Assembly: GCF_018130765.1 (NCBI RefSeq)
Contig: NZ_JAFCJZ010000005.1
Span: forward strand, 310,001-374,000
Source of the DNA: Bradyrhizobium iriomotense
Lineage (GTDB): Bacteria; Pseudomonadota; Alphaproteobacteria; Rhizobiales; Xanthobacteraceae
Length of the DNA stretch: 64,000 bases
Reading direction: 5' to 3'
The notes under the pieces are model-generated. The model had not been told where the DNA came from, made no database searches, and saw nothing but the letters and a program-made list of their open reading frames with translations. Each line of letters opens with the position of its first letter. Within the stretch, counting starts at the first letter, position 1. The position numbers were made by a program, and so were the translations under genes. This document shows positions 53,368-61,188 of this stretch, one piece after another.

Positions 53368-55525
53368 TCCTGCCAAGCCTTCTCCGGGGGTCAAGAAGAC
53401 ACCCACCGTCCTGCAGATGGAAGCGGCGGAATGCGGCGCGGCCTGTCTCGCCATGGTGCTGGCGCATTATGGCCGCTGGGTGCCGCTCGAGCAGTTGCGC
53501 GTCGAATGCGGCGTATCGCGCGATGGCAGCAAGGCGAGCAACGTCGTCAGGGCGGCGCGCCGCTTCGGCCTGTCCGCCAAGGGCTTTCGGCAGGAGGTCA
53601 CGACGCTGCGCACGACGCCCACGCCCTGCATCATCCACTGGAATCTCAATCATTTCGTCGTTCTCGAGGGGCTCGACGGAAAGTTCGCGTACATCAACGA
53701 CCCGGCCTTTGGGCGAAGGCGAATCGGTCTCGACGAGCTCGACAGGAGCTTCACCGGCGTCGTACTCGTTTTTGAGCCGACCGCCGGGTTCATTGCGCAA
53801 GGAAGCAAGCCTGGCGGACTGCGCCTGCTGGTCCGAGAACTGCGTGGATCGAAGGCAGCTGTCGGGCTGCTTCTCCTGCTCAGCTTCGTCATGGTTCTTC
53901 CGGGTCTCGTGGCCGCGAGCTTTTCGAAGATTTTCGTCGATGACATCCTGATCCAGCATCTGGATGGATGGTTGCGTCCGCTCCTGGTCGGCATGGCCGC
54001 CACCGCACTGATCCGCACTATTCTGGTGTTGCTCCAGCAATCACTGTTGCTGCGGCTGCAGACGAAGCTCTCGGTGGTGATGATCAGCCGCTTCCTCTGG
54101 CGGGTGATGGCATTGCCGATGGAATTCTTCACCCAGCGCCACGCCGGCGATATCGCGACGCGCGTTGCGGCCAACGAGCAGATTGCCCGACTGCTTGCAG
54201 GCGGCATTGCCGCGAATGCGCTCAACCTCACCTCCGTCGTGTTCTTCGCGCTGGCCATGGCGGTCTACGATCTCTGGCTTGCGGCGATCTGTATTGCCTT
54301 GTCTCTGCTCAACGTGCTGCTCTTGCGCCTGTCGCATCAACGACGGGAAGATCTCAGCCGCGGGCTCTCGCAAGAACGCGGAAAGTTGCTGGGAGCGGTG
54401 GTCAGCATCGTCAGGAGCATTGAGACGATCAAGGCAAGTGGCCTCGAGGACGAGGCGTTCGGGCAGTGGTCTGGCATTCAGGCCAAGCTTCTCAATGCAG
54501 AGCGCGACCTCGCCTCGTCGTCGATCATGCTCGACATGATCCCGACGCTGATCTCCGGATTGACCATGACGGCGATCCTCGGCTTCGGAGGTTTGCGGGT
54601 GATTGAAGGCTCGCTGACGCTCGGCAGCCTCGTCGCGTTCCAGGCGCTGATGGCAAGCTTCTCGGAGCCTGTTTCGGCGCTGGTCAATCAGGCCAGCGGC
54701 TTTCAGTTGATCCGGGGCGCGCTCGACCGCCTCGAAGACGTCTACAACTATCCGCTCGGCGACAAGCCGAAGGAAGGCGGATCCGAAAAGCGTTTCCCAG
54801 CTAAGCTCGCCGGACGCGTCGAACTGAGGAATGTACAATTCGGCTATTCGCTGCTCGAGCCTCCGCTGATCTCCGATCTTTCGATTGCCATCAGCCCGGG
54901 ATCGCGGGTGGCGATTGTCGGCGCGTCCGGAAGCGGCAAATCGACGCTTGGTCGCCTGATTTGCGGCCTCAACAGGCCGTGGTCCGGGGAGATCCTGATC
55001 GACGGGGCCCCGCTTGGGGACGTGCCGCCCGAGATCCTCGCCAACTCCGTAGCCTATGTGGACCAGGATATCTTCCTGTTCGAGGGCACGGTGCGAGACA
55101 ATCTCACGCTCTGGGACCGGACGACGCCGGACGTCGATCTGACCAGGGCGCTGCAAGACGGGCAGATCCAGGGTGAGATCGCCATCAGGGCCGGCAATTA
55201 CGATACTTACGTCAGCGAGGGTGGAACGAATTTCAGCGGCGGGCAGCGCCAGCGCATCGAGATCGCGCGTGCTCTTGTCGGCCGCCCTTCCGTCATCGTT
55301 CTCGATGAAGCCACGGCAGCGCTCGATCCGGTCACAGAGAAGGCGATCGACGATAATTTGCGCCGTTCCGGCTGCACCTGCATCATCATCGCGCATCGTC
55401 TGAGCACGATCAGGGATTGCGACGAGATCATCGTGTTACGGCAAGGCAAGGTTGTCGAGCGAGGGACGCACGAGAGCCTCCTCGCCCTCGCCGGCGAATA
55501 CGCAAGGCTGGTGTCCCAGGAATGA
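53360..55525 (+). CDS. C39-peptidase ABC exporter (peptidase/permease/ATPase)
   Basis: A 721-residue exporter that should cut the Gly-Gly leader and export the peptide. The C39 domain at residues 14-140 has Gln19, catalytic Cys25 (EAAECGAACLAM), His98 (NLNHFVVLEG) and Asp114 (YINDPAFG), all intact. The membrane domain spans about 160-430. The ATPase has Walker A GASGSGKST (521-529), signature FSGGQRQR (625 on) and Walker B VIVLDEAT, all intact. Length is normal for PCAT exporters. Its stop overlaps the second exporter gene as ATGA. It is the natural processor for precursors A to E. Confidence 0.93.
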   Translation: MDSPAKPSPGVKKTPTVLQMEAAECGAACLAMVLAHYGRWVPLEQLRVECGVSRDGSKASNVVRAARRFGLSAKGFRQEVTTLRTTPTPCIIHWNLNHFVVLEGLDGKFAYINDPAFGRRRIGLDELDRSFTGVVLVFEPTAGFIAQGSKPGGLRLLVRELRGSKAAVGLLLLLSFVMVLPGLVAASFSKIFVDDILIQHLDGWLRPLLVGMAATALIRTILVLLQQSLLLRLQTKLSVVMISRFLWRVMALPMEFFTQRHAGDIATRVAANEQIARLLAGGIAANALNLTSVVFFALAMAVYDLWLAAICIALSLLNVLLLRLSHQRREDLSRGLSQERGKLLGAVVSIVRSIETIKASGLEDEAFGQWSGIQAKLLNAERDLASSSIMLDMIPTLISGLTMTAILGFGGLRVIEGSLTLGSLVAFQALMASFSEPVSALVNQASGFQLIRGALDRLEDVYNYPLGDKPKEGGSEKRFPAKLAGRVELRNVQFGYSLLEPPLISDLSIAISPGSRVAIVGASGSGKSTLGRLICGLNRPWSGEILIDGAPLGDVPPEILANSVAYVDQDIFLFEGTVRDNLTLWDRTTPDVDLTRALQDGQIQGEIAIRAGNYDTYVSEGGTNFSGGQRQRIEIARALVGRPSVIVLDEATAALDPVTEKAIDDNLRRSGCTCIIIAHRLSTIRDCDEIIVLRQGKVVERGTHESLLALAGEYARLVSQE

Positions 55526-58407
55526 CCCGTTCGGCTGAAAACATCGTGTCGGGCGCGAGCCTCCTCTCGACGGAGCTTCCGGTCGATATGGCGCTCGATG
55601 GTCGCAGGCCCGTCCTCCTCAATCACCGCGGCCATGTACTGGAGGTCATCGCCGGTCATCTCGACATCTTTGCTGTCGATGTCGACGATGGCGAATACGG
55701 AAGCAGACACCATCTGTTTCGAATCGAAAGCGGCGATGTTATCCCCGATCTCCAGGCGCTCGCGACATCCGCAGCACACAGCGTCAGCTTCATCGCAGTC
55801 GGCACCGACGGAACGCGCGCGTCAGCGCGATCCAGGTCGGATCTCTCGGCAGCTCAGGCCACGCGCTGGATCGAACGGTTGGCGCGCTTCGTCGCAGGCC
55901 CTGCGCCGCACTGGCAGATGGCCGAGTTGCCGGAGGGCGAAGCCCGATTGTCCCCGAACGAATGCGGCCGGGGACCCATGCGTGGACTACTTTGGCTGAC
56001 GGTGGAGCGCGGCGACCTCAATCTGATGGGCGTCGCCGTTTCTTATGGGGCCGGAAGCCGGCCGCTGCCGCTGACCTCGGGCTTATGGGTCGAGGCGGGC
56101 CCGGAAGGCTGCAGCGTGACCGCAACAGGCGTTGCGCCCGCCTCGATCTGGCCGGCAATCGATCAGCTCCACCAGAGCTTCGTCACCTGCGTCCAGCGCA
56201 TTCTGGAGCATGAAAGGCTCGCCGAGAGTGAGCGTTTGGCGAGCCGGAATGCTCTTGCGGCGTCGCAGTCGATGGAAGCCTTCGACCGCCTGTCAGGCAT
56301 CATCGGGCGGCGCTTTGATCATGACTCGGTCGATGCATCGTATTCCGACCGGCTGGCCGGCGCCTGCCAACTTGTCGGAAGCGCTATGCGCACGCCTATC
56401 GCGGTCCCCGGTCGAATCGATGGCAGCCGGCAGGAATTCGCTGACCTGACGCAAATCGCGCTCGATGCCCGTCTTCGGCTGCGGCAAGTCCTGCTGCGGT
56501 CGCGCTGGTGGCGAACCGACGCCGGCCCACTGGTCGGCTGGTTTGGCGAGAAGCGCGATCCGGTCGCCCTGGTCTACGAGCCGCGCCGCGGCTACATCAT
56601 GATCGATCCGCTGACGAAAGCGCGTCGGCCGGTCAATCGCGCCGTCGCGGCGCAGATCGCTTCGGACGCGGCGATGTTCTATCCGCCGCTGCCGTCACGC
56701 TCCCTGAATTTCAGGGATCTTCTTCAATTTGCCCTACGCTATGCGCGTGGCAGCGGTCTGCGCATCGCATTGGCGGTCGTGATGATCGGGCTTCTGTCGC
56801 TGGCGACTCCCTTTGTCACCAACCTGCTGATCAGCTCAATCATCCCGAGATCGGAGCTCGACCAGCTCGTGTTCTGCGCTCTCGCGCTTGGCCTGACGGC
56901 ACTGGCGGTAGCCAGCGTCCAAGTCATGCAGGGGCTTGTCATGCTCCGCATGGAAGCGACGATCGACTGGCGATTGCAGTCGGCGTTGATCGATCGTCTG
57001 CTCAGGTTGCCCACCGCGGTCTTCCGGGAATTCACGGCGGGCGAGCTGGTGGACCGCGCGATGGGCATCGACGCCGCGCGGCGTGCGCTGACAGGCCACG
57101 CGTTGCGCGGCATGATCGCAGGCCTATTCTGCATCTTCAGCCTCGGCTTGATGGTCTACTACAGCCCGAAGCTGGCCTTGCTCGCGATTGGGCTGACATT
57201 CGTCAGGGCGGCCGCCATCATTTTCACTAACCTGCTGCGGCTCTATTACGAGAACAAGCACTTCAATCAGCAGGGCAAGGTCAGCGGATTCGTCCTCCAG
57301 TTGCTGATGGGTGTCGGCAAGTTGCGCGTGTCGGGAGCGACCGGGCGCGCGCTCGGAATTTGGTCGAAGCAGTTCGCGACCCAAAAGCAATATTTTGTCT
57401 CCTCGCAAGTTGCTGGCAACGGCCTCGGCGCATTCGAGACGGCCTTTCCAACCCTCGCGACGCTGATCATATTTGCCTACGCATCCTATTCGAACAGCAA
57501 CCTGCTCACGGATCTCGGCACGTTCTTCGCGTTCTTTTCCGCCTTCGGGCAATCGATGGGGGCCGTCGGCTCCTGGGCGAGCGGCGTGAGTGAGGCGCTG
57601 ATCGCAATACCACCGATGCTCCGGTTGCGGCCTCTGATCGCGAGCCCGACGGAGATTTCAGATGAGCGCAAGGCGCCGGGAGAACTGTCCGGTTCGATCG
57701 AGCTTGCGCGCGTGTCGTTCCGGTATCTGTCGAGCGGCCCTCTGGTGCTCGACAACGTCACATTAAAGATCGCGCCGGGCGAATACGTCGCGCTCGTAGG
57801 TCCATCCGGAAGTGGCAAATCCTCCCTGTTCCGGCTGCTGCTGGGGTTCGAGCGACCGGAATCGGGCGCAGTGTTCTACGACGGAAAATCAATCGAGACG
57901 CTGGATGCAAGCGGCTTACGGCGACAGCTTGGTGTCGTCTTGCAGAGCGCCAGGTTGGCTAACGGGAGCATCTACGAGAATATCTGTGGCGGACTTCGAC
58001 TGCCGCTCGATCAGGCCTGGGAAGCCGCCCGGCTCGCCGGCATTGAAGAGGACATCAAGGCCATGCCGATGGGCATGCTGACCCAGATGGCCGAAGGCGT
58101 CAGTACGCTTTCAGGAGGACAACGTCAGCGCATCATGATCGCGCGCGCCATCGCGCGACGCCCACGCGTCCTGCTGTTCGACGAGGCGACGAGCTCCCTC
58201 GACAATCGATCCCAAGCCATCGTTAGCGATGCCCTGGAAAATTTGAATGTCACTCGGATCGTCATCGCTCACCGGCTGAGCACCGTGAAGAGAGCGGATC
58301 GGATCATCGTGCTGGTCGACGGCAAGATCGTCGAAAGCGGCACGTTCGAGGAGTTGACCGCCGCCGCCGGTGCTTTTTCGGCGTTTGCACAGCGGCAGAT
58401 GCTTTAA
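55522..58407 (+). CDS. Second NHLM-type ABC exporter with long non-peptidase N-terminus
   Basis: A 961-residue ABC protein. The first roughly 400 residues have no Cys/His/Asp C39 triad and no recognised fold. A region near 300-400 (WWRTDAGPLVGWFG, PVALVYEPRRGYIMIDP) resembles the degenerate substrate-facing part of such exporters. The membrane domain is about 415-720 with about six segments. The ATPase has Walker A GPSGSGKSS (760-768), signature LSGGQRQR (863 on) and Walker B VLLFDEATSSLD. In NHLM systems a partner ABC of this type sits beside the peptidase-exporter, forming a heterodimer or second step. Coupled by ATGA. It ends 272 bases before precursor E2. Confidence 0.88.
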   Translation: MTRSAENIVSGASLLSTELPVDMALDGRRPVLLNHRGHVLEVIAGHLDIFAVDVDDGEYGSRHHLFRIESGDVIPDLQALATSAAHSVSFIAVGTDGTRASARSRSDLSAAQATRWIERLARFVAGPAPHWQMAELPEGEARLSPNECGRGPMRGLLWLTVERGDLNLMGVAVSYGAGSRPLPLTSGLWVEAGPEGCSVTATGVAPASIWPAIDQLHQSFVTCVQRILEHERLAESERLASRNALAASQSMEAFDRLSGIIGRRFDHDSVDASYSDRLAGACQLVGSAMRTPIAVPGRIDGSRQEFADLTQIALDARLRLRQVLLRSRWWRTDAGPLVGWFGEKRDPVALVYEPRRGYIMIDPLTKARRPVNRAVAAQIASDAAMFYPPLPSRSLNFRDLLQFALRYARGSGLRIALAVVMIGLLSLATPFVTNLLISSIIPRSELDQLVFCALALGLTALAVASVQVMQGLVMLRMEATIDWRLQSALIDRLLRLPTAVFREFTAGELVDRAMGIDAARRALTGHALRGMIAGLFCIFSLGLMVYYSPKLALLAIGLTFVRAAAIIFTNLLRLYYENKHFNQQGKVSGFVLQLLMGVGKLRVSGATGRALGIWSKQFATQKQYFVSSQVAGNGLGAFETAFPTLATLIIFAYASYSNSNLLTDLGTFFAFFSAFGQSMGAVGSWASGVSEALIAIPPMLRLRPLIASPTEISDERKAPGELSGSIELARVSFRYLSSGPLVLDNVTLKIAPGEYVALVGPSGSGKSSLFRLLLGFERPESGAVFYDGKSIETLDASGLRRQLGVVLQSARLANGSIYENICGGLRLPLDQAWEAARLAGIEEDIKAMPMGMLTQMAEGVSTLSGGQRQRIMIARAIARRPRVLLFDEATSSLDNRSQAIVSDALENLNVTRIVIAHRLSTVKRADRIIVLVDGKIVESGTFEELTAAAGAFSAFAQRQML

Positions 58408-58679
58408 TCGCGGTACCCCCGATCCATTCGCGCCGAGAAACAGCTCAAGCCCGGTTAGGCGTCGGAGGCTAGCCCAAATCGTGCGTTCTTCCGCACCCTC
58501 GGTCGATATCTACAGGCTCTGGAACCGCAGTGCAGTTGCGAAACCGGTTCTCATTTCGCGGAAGAAAAGCAGCCGCTTGCCTCTGTGATGGATATCACAG
58601 CCTAAACAAACCGCCCGCGCTACTCCTGCGACCACCGGATGAGAGGGGATGGCCCCTCGTTGGCAAGCGGGAGACAGAA

Positions 58680-58859
58680 ATGATTGAGCGCAGCAATCGA
58701 GACCGTAGAGAGCTGGACGACCGTGAATTGGAGTCCGTGTGCGGTGGCTTCATCAACGATGGAGGCTGCATTGGTCCCTGGATTGTGGATGGAAAGATCA
58801 CGACCCATCAGCCGGCCGGGCCGAACCCCTGGTTGCCTGGTGGCATCTTCCACCGCTGA
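58680..58859 (+). CDS. Double-glycine leader peptide precursor E2
   Basis: A 59-residue twin of E1, with a leader ending in LDDRELESVCGG and a mature part identical to E1. The only protein differences are two leader residues (RR in place of CK), which removes a leader Cys. GGGAGA precedes ATG 58680. It may be expressed with the exporter operon or from its own promoter in the 272-base gap, whereas E1 is expressed on the other strand. Confidence 0.82.
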   Translation: MIERSNRDRRELDDRELESVCGGFINDGGCIGPWIVDGKITTHQPAGPNPWLPGGIFHR

Positions 58860-58913
58860 GAACCACACGTTCAAACGTTTCATCAACACATCATCTGAAG
58901 AGGAGCGACCAAA

Positions 58914-59141
58914 ATGCTGAACCTGGAACATGCAAAACCGGAAATCATCGAACTGAACGATGCGGAACTTGAAGCGGTCGTCGGCGGCAACTGGCTCGGC
59001 GACGCCTTCCGCGCCATCGGCGGCGCCATCAAGGACGCCGTCCTGTGGGTCGGCGGCTTCATCGCTGGCGGTTTGCAGGGCCCGGGTAACCTGCGCGGCC
59101 CGTTTGGCCCGGGCTCGGGGCCGGGGCAGCCGCCGTTCTGA
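58914..59141 (+). CDS. Double-glycine leader peptide precursor D2
   Basis: A 75-residue twin of D1. The leader ends in LNDAELEAVVGG. The core keeps the NWLGDAFRAIGGAIK start and the GPFGPGSGPGQPP tail but changes the middle (DAVLWVGGFIAGG). The extra Asp in place of Gly and loss of Ile-Phe would alter charge and hydrophobicity of the membrane-active helix. GAGGAG precedes ATG 58914; 54 bases separate it from E2. A terminator hairpin follows. Confidence 0.83.
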   Translation: MLNLEHAKPEIIELNDAELEAVVGGNWLGDAFRAIGGAIKDAVLWVGGFIAGGLQGPGNLRGPFGPGSGPGQPPF

Positions 59142-59164
59142 GCTAGTTCTTCCAAGCTGCAATT

Positions 59165-59199
59165 GGAGGTCGCCTCGTTCGGCGGCCTCCTTCATTTTC
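59165..59199 (+). terminator. Terminator after precursor D2
   Basis: GGAGGTCGCC (59165-59174) pairs with GGCGGCCTCC (59181-59190) with one G-T wobble around TCGTTC, followed by TTCATTTTC. It is 24 bases after the D2 stop and marks the end of the inverted-repeat arm. Confidence 0.7.
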
Positions 59200-59266
59200 G
59201 GCTGCGCGCAAGCCGTGCCGGAAAGATGCATTGATTGCGGTTGAAGCAGCGGCGTATAGTATTCTG

Positions 59267-59743
59267 ATGGCTGTCAGCTCGCCCGATCTGAAAGCGTTCT
59301 TGCTCGCGACACCTTTTTTCGGTGGCCTTTCAGATACGAGTCTCGACTTGTTGCTCTCCATGTTGGTCGAGCGCAGGGTTCAGGCAGGCCAGATCGTTGT
59401 CGCTGAAGGCGATCCCGGACGTTCGATGTTTGTCGTCCATTCAGGAGAGCTTGAGGTACGCAGGCAAGGACATTCAGGCGAGCTCATTCACACGGCTGAT
59501 CTCGGGCCAGGGGATTTCTTTGGCGAGATGACCCTGATCCAAATGCAAAATCGATCGGCCACGGTCACGGCAACGACGCCAGCCGTGCTCTACGAGCTGA
59601 CAGCCAAGAACCTGTACGCCTATTATAAGGCTGACATGCCCGCCTATATCATAGTGCTTCAAAATGTTAACCGCGAGCTCTGTCGCCGCCTGCGTCGCGC
59701 AGATGAACGTGTTGCGGAGCTGCTGCACCAGCTACGTCAATGA
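59267..59743 (+). CDS. Stand-alone cyclic nucleotide-binding domain protein
   Basis: A 158-residue protein consisting almost entirely of one CRP-type cNMP-binding domain. It has the beta-roll start AFLLATPFFGGLSDTSLDLL and the phosphate-binding cassette GDFFGEMTLIQ...NRSATV (about 88-108), with Glu and Arg in the cAMP-contact positions. A helical tail (NRELCRRLRRADERVAELLH) follows in place of a DNA-binding domain. No helix-turn-helix is present, so it is not a direct transcription factor. cNMP domains occur fused to C39 exporters in other bacteria; here it may regulate the exporters as a separate subunit. That link is inference. ATG 59267 is used. Confidence 0.85.
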   Translation: MAVSSPDLKAFLLATPFFGGLSDTSLDLLLSMLVERRVQAGQIVVAEGDPGRSMFVVHSGELEVRRQGHSGELIHTADLGPGDFFGEMTLIQMQNRSATVTATTPAVLYELTAKNLYAYYKADMPAYIIVLQNVNRELCRRLRRADERVAELLHQLRQ

Positions 59744-60127
59744 ACGCGCGCCGATCGCGGGGCTTGCAACCGGATCGGGCACGACGGCCACCGGTGGAAC
59801 TAGCCTCTCGATGCGAACTCGCGTCACTCGAAGCTGACACAAGAGCGCGTCGGGGCGCTCGTTTACACGCGGAAGTTCGCCTCTTGGCCCGTCGCTTCCG
59901 TCGGTGCGAATCATCGGTTGTTCGCAATTTACGGATCCAGCGTGCCGCTTTCGAATTCGAAGAGCTGACGTGGGTCATCAGCAGGCTATTGTCACCGCTC
60001 CATGAAGCGCCCAACTGATCGCAACAAATCGTAGACTAGCCTGCGAAATCGCAAGCAATCGTAGCGAGATTTCCCAACTAAAAAGGTCCGTTCCGATGTG
60101 CAATCGCTTTAAGCAATTGATCTCGCT
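59744..60127. other. Gene-free right end of the island, 384 bases
   Basis: Between the cNMP-domain gene and the tRNA repeat. Arg-rich open frames here have no ribosome sites and no recognisable protein, and no integrase remnant was identified, although integrases normally lie at this position. Confidence 0.45.
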
Positions 60128-60204
<77 letters not shown>

Positions 60205-60305
60205 GAAGGCCGGTCAAAGCCTTGCGAGGCCGGTCGTTTAGCAAAGCGATCCGGGTCTGGCAAGCGATGTAGCGCATGTTTTCCAAGGTTCTTCCACAGC
60301 CCCGA

Positions 60306-60337
60306 AAAAGCGAAAAGCCGCTGGATTCCAGCGGCTT
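60306..60337 (-). terminator. Terminator of the Spy-like gene
   Basis: AAGCCGCTGGA (60315-60325) and TCCAGCGGCTT (60327-60337) form a long stem. On the minus strand it is followed by TTCGCTTTTTC. It lies 36 bases after the stop of the gene at 60373-60978. Confidence 0.75.
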
Positions 60338-60372
60338 CGCCAAGGCTAATCCCCGGGAAATCCCGGACTCGC

Positions 60373-60978
60373 TCAGAGCCGGCCCTCGCGGTCCCGGTCC
60401 GGGCCGCCGTCGCGGTCGAAACGGTCACGGTGGAAGTGCTCCATGCCCCTCTCCATCATCCGGTCCATGCCCCGTTCCATGAAGTGGCGGGGCGGGCCGT
60501 CCTCGCCGCCGCCGAACGGGCCGCGGTGGCGGGTCAGCACGGCGAGGCGCCGCTTCTGACCCTCGTCGAGGGTCTTGTAGAGCGGATCGGCGGCATCGGC
60601 GATCTTCTTCAGGGCGGCGGAGCTGGCGCCCATGTCCTCGGCGCGCTGGCGCAGGCGGGCAATCGGATCGTCCGGCTTATCGGCGCTCCCGGCATCACCC
60701 GGGCCGGCATTCATGCGCGCATTGGCGCGATCGATGCGCAGCTTGGCGAAGTCGCGCACGGCGGCCTCGACCGGCGGCCACAGCTTTTCCTGATCGGCGT
60801 TGAGCTTCAGCCCGGCATGGACGGCGGCGATCCGCGCGTCGACGAAGGCGGCGCGGTCTTCCGGGTTCATGCGGATGTGGCGGAAGTGCTCCATCCACGG
60901 GCGATGATATTGGGCATAGACCGCGCCCGAGCCGGCAATGCTGAGCACGGCGATGGCGGCGATGGTGAACTTCCTCAT
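60373..60978 (-). CDS. Spy/CpxP-family (LTXXQ) periplasmic protein
   Basis: A 201-residue exported protein. A signal peptide ends near residue 22 (GAVYAQ). The helical mature part has two LTxxQ-like motifs, LNADQEKLW near residue 58 and LDEGQKRRL near residue 141, the family mark. The tail is rich in Gly, Arg, Asp, Met and His (MERGMDRMMERGMEHFHRD), which may bind metal. Relatives are envelope-stress chaperones. GGAGG precedes ATG 60978. It stands alone with its own terminator. Confidence 0.85.
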   Translation of the reverse strand: MRKFTIAAIAVLSIAGSGAVYAQYHRPWMEHFRHIRMNPEDRAAFVDARIAAVHAGLKLNADQEKLWPPVEAAVRDFAKLRIDRANARMNAGPGDAGSADKPDDPIARLRQRAEDMGASSAALKKIADAADPLYKTLDEGQKRRLAVLTRHRGPFGGGEDGPPRHFMERGMDRMMERGMEHFHRDRFDRDGGPDRDREGRL

Positions 60979-61120
60979 GACGTACCTCCTCTGGAAGGAT
61001 GCGCGTGAGGATGAGCGCGAGAAGGCTGACGCGCAACTTACAACTTGGACAGGAAGCCGTTCTTACAGAGATGTAACTACCGTGAATGCCTGTTCAGATG
61101 CAGGCTGAAACGATTTGCAA

Positions 61121-61157
61121 CAAAAGGGGCTTCCGTGCCGGCACGGAAGCCTTTTGT
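61121..61157 (-). terminator. Terminator of the TRAP binding protein gene
   Basis: GGCTTCCGTGCC (61128-61139) and GGCACGGAAGCC (61140-61151) form a perfect 12-bp palindrome, flanked by AAAA on the left and TTTT on the right, so it can work on both strands. It is 32 bases beyond the stop at 61189. Confidence 0.8.
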
Positions 61158-61188
61158 TCATGCATTATATGTCCACGCGTCGCGCGAG

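Larger units (their letters stand above)
58594..59189 (+). repeat. Inverted repeat, right arm (about 600 bp)
   Basis: Matches 50628-51230 inverted and carries the second copies of precursors E and D. High identity in coding parts, lower in the first 60 bases upstream of E2, and loss of match right after the terminator hairpin at 59190. Confidence 0.85.

Noticed and set aside
59740-60018. Arg-rich open frames at the right end of the island
   Set aside because: No ribosome site, no integrase motif, and overlapping frames on both strands look equally random.
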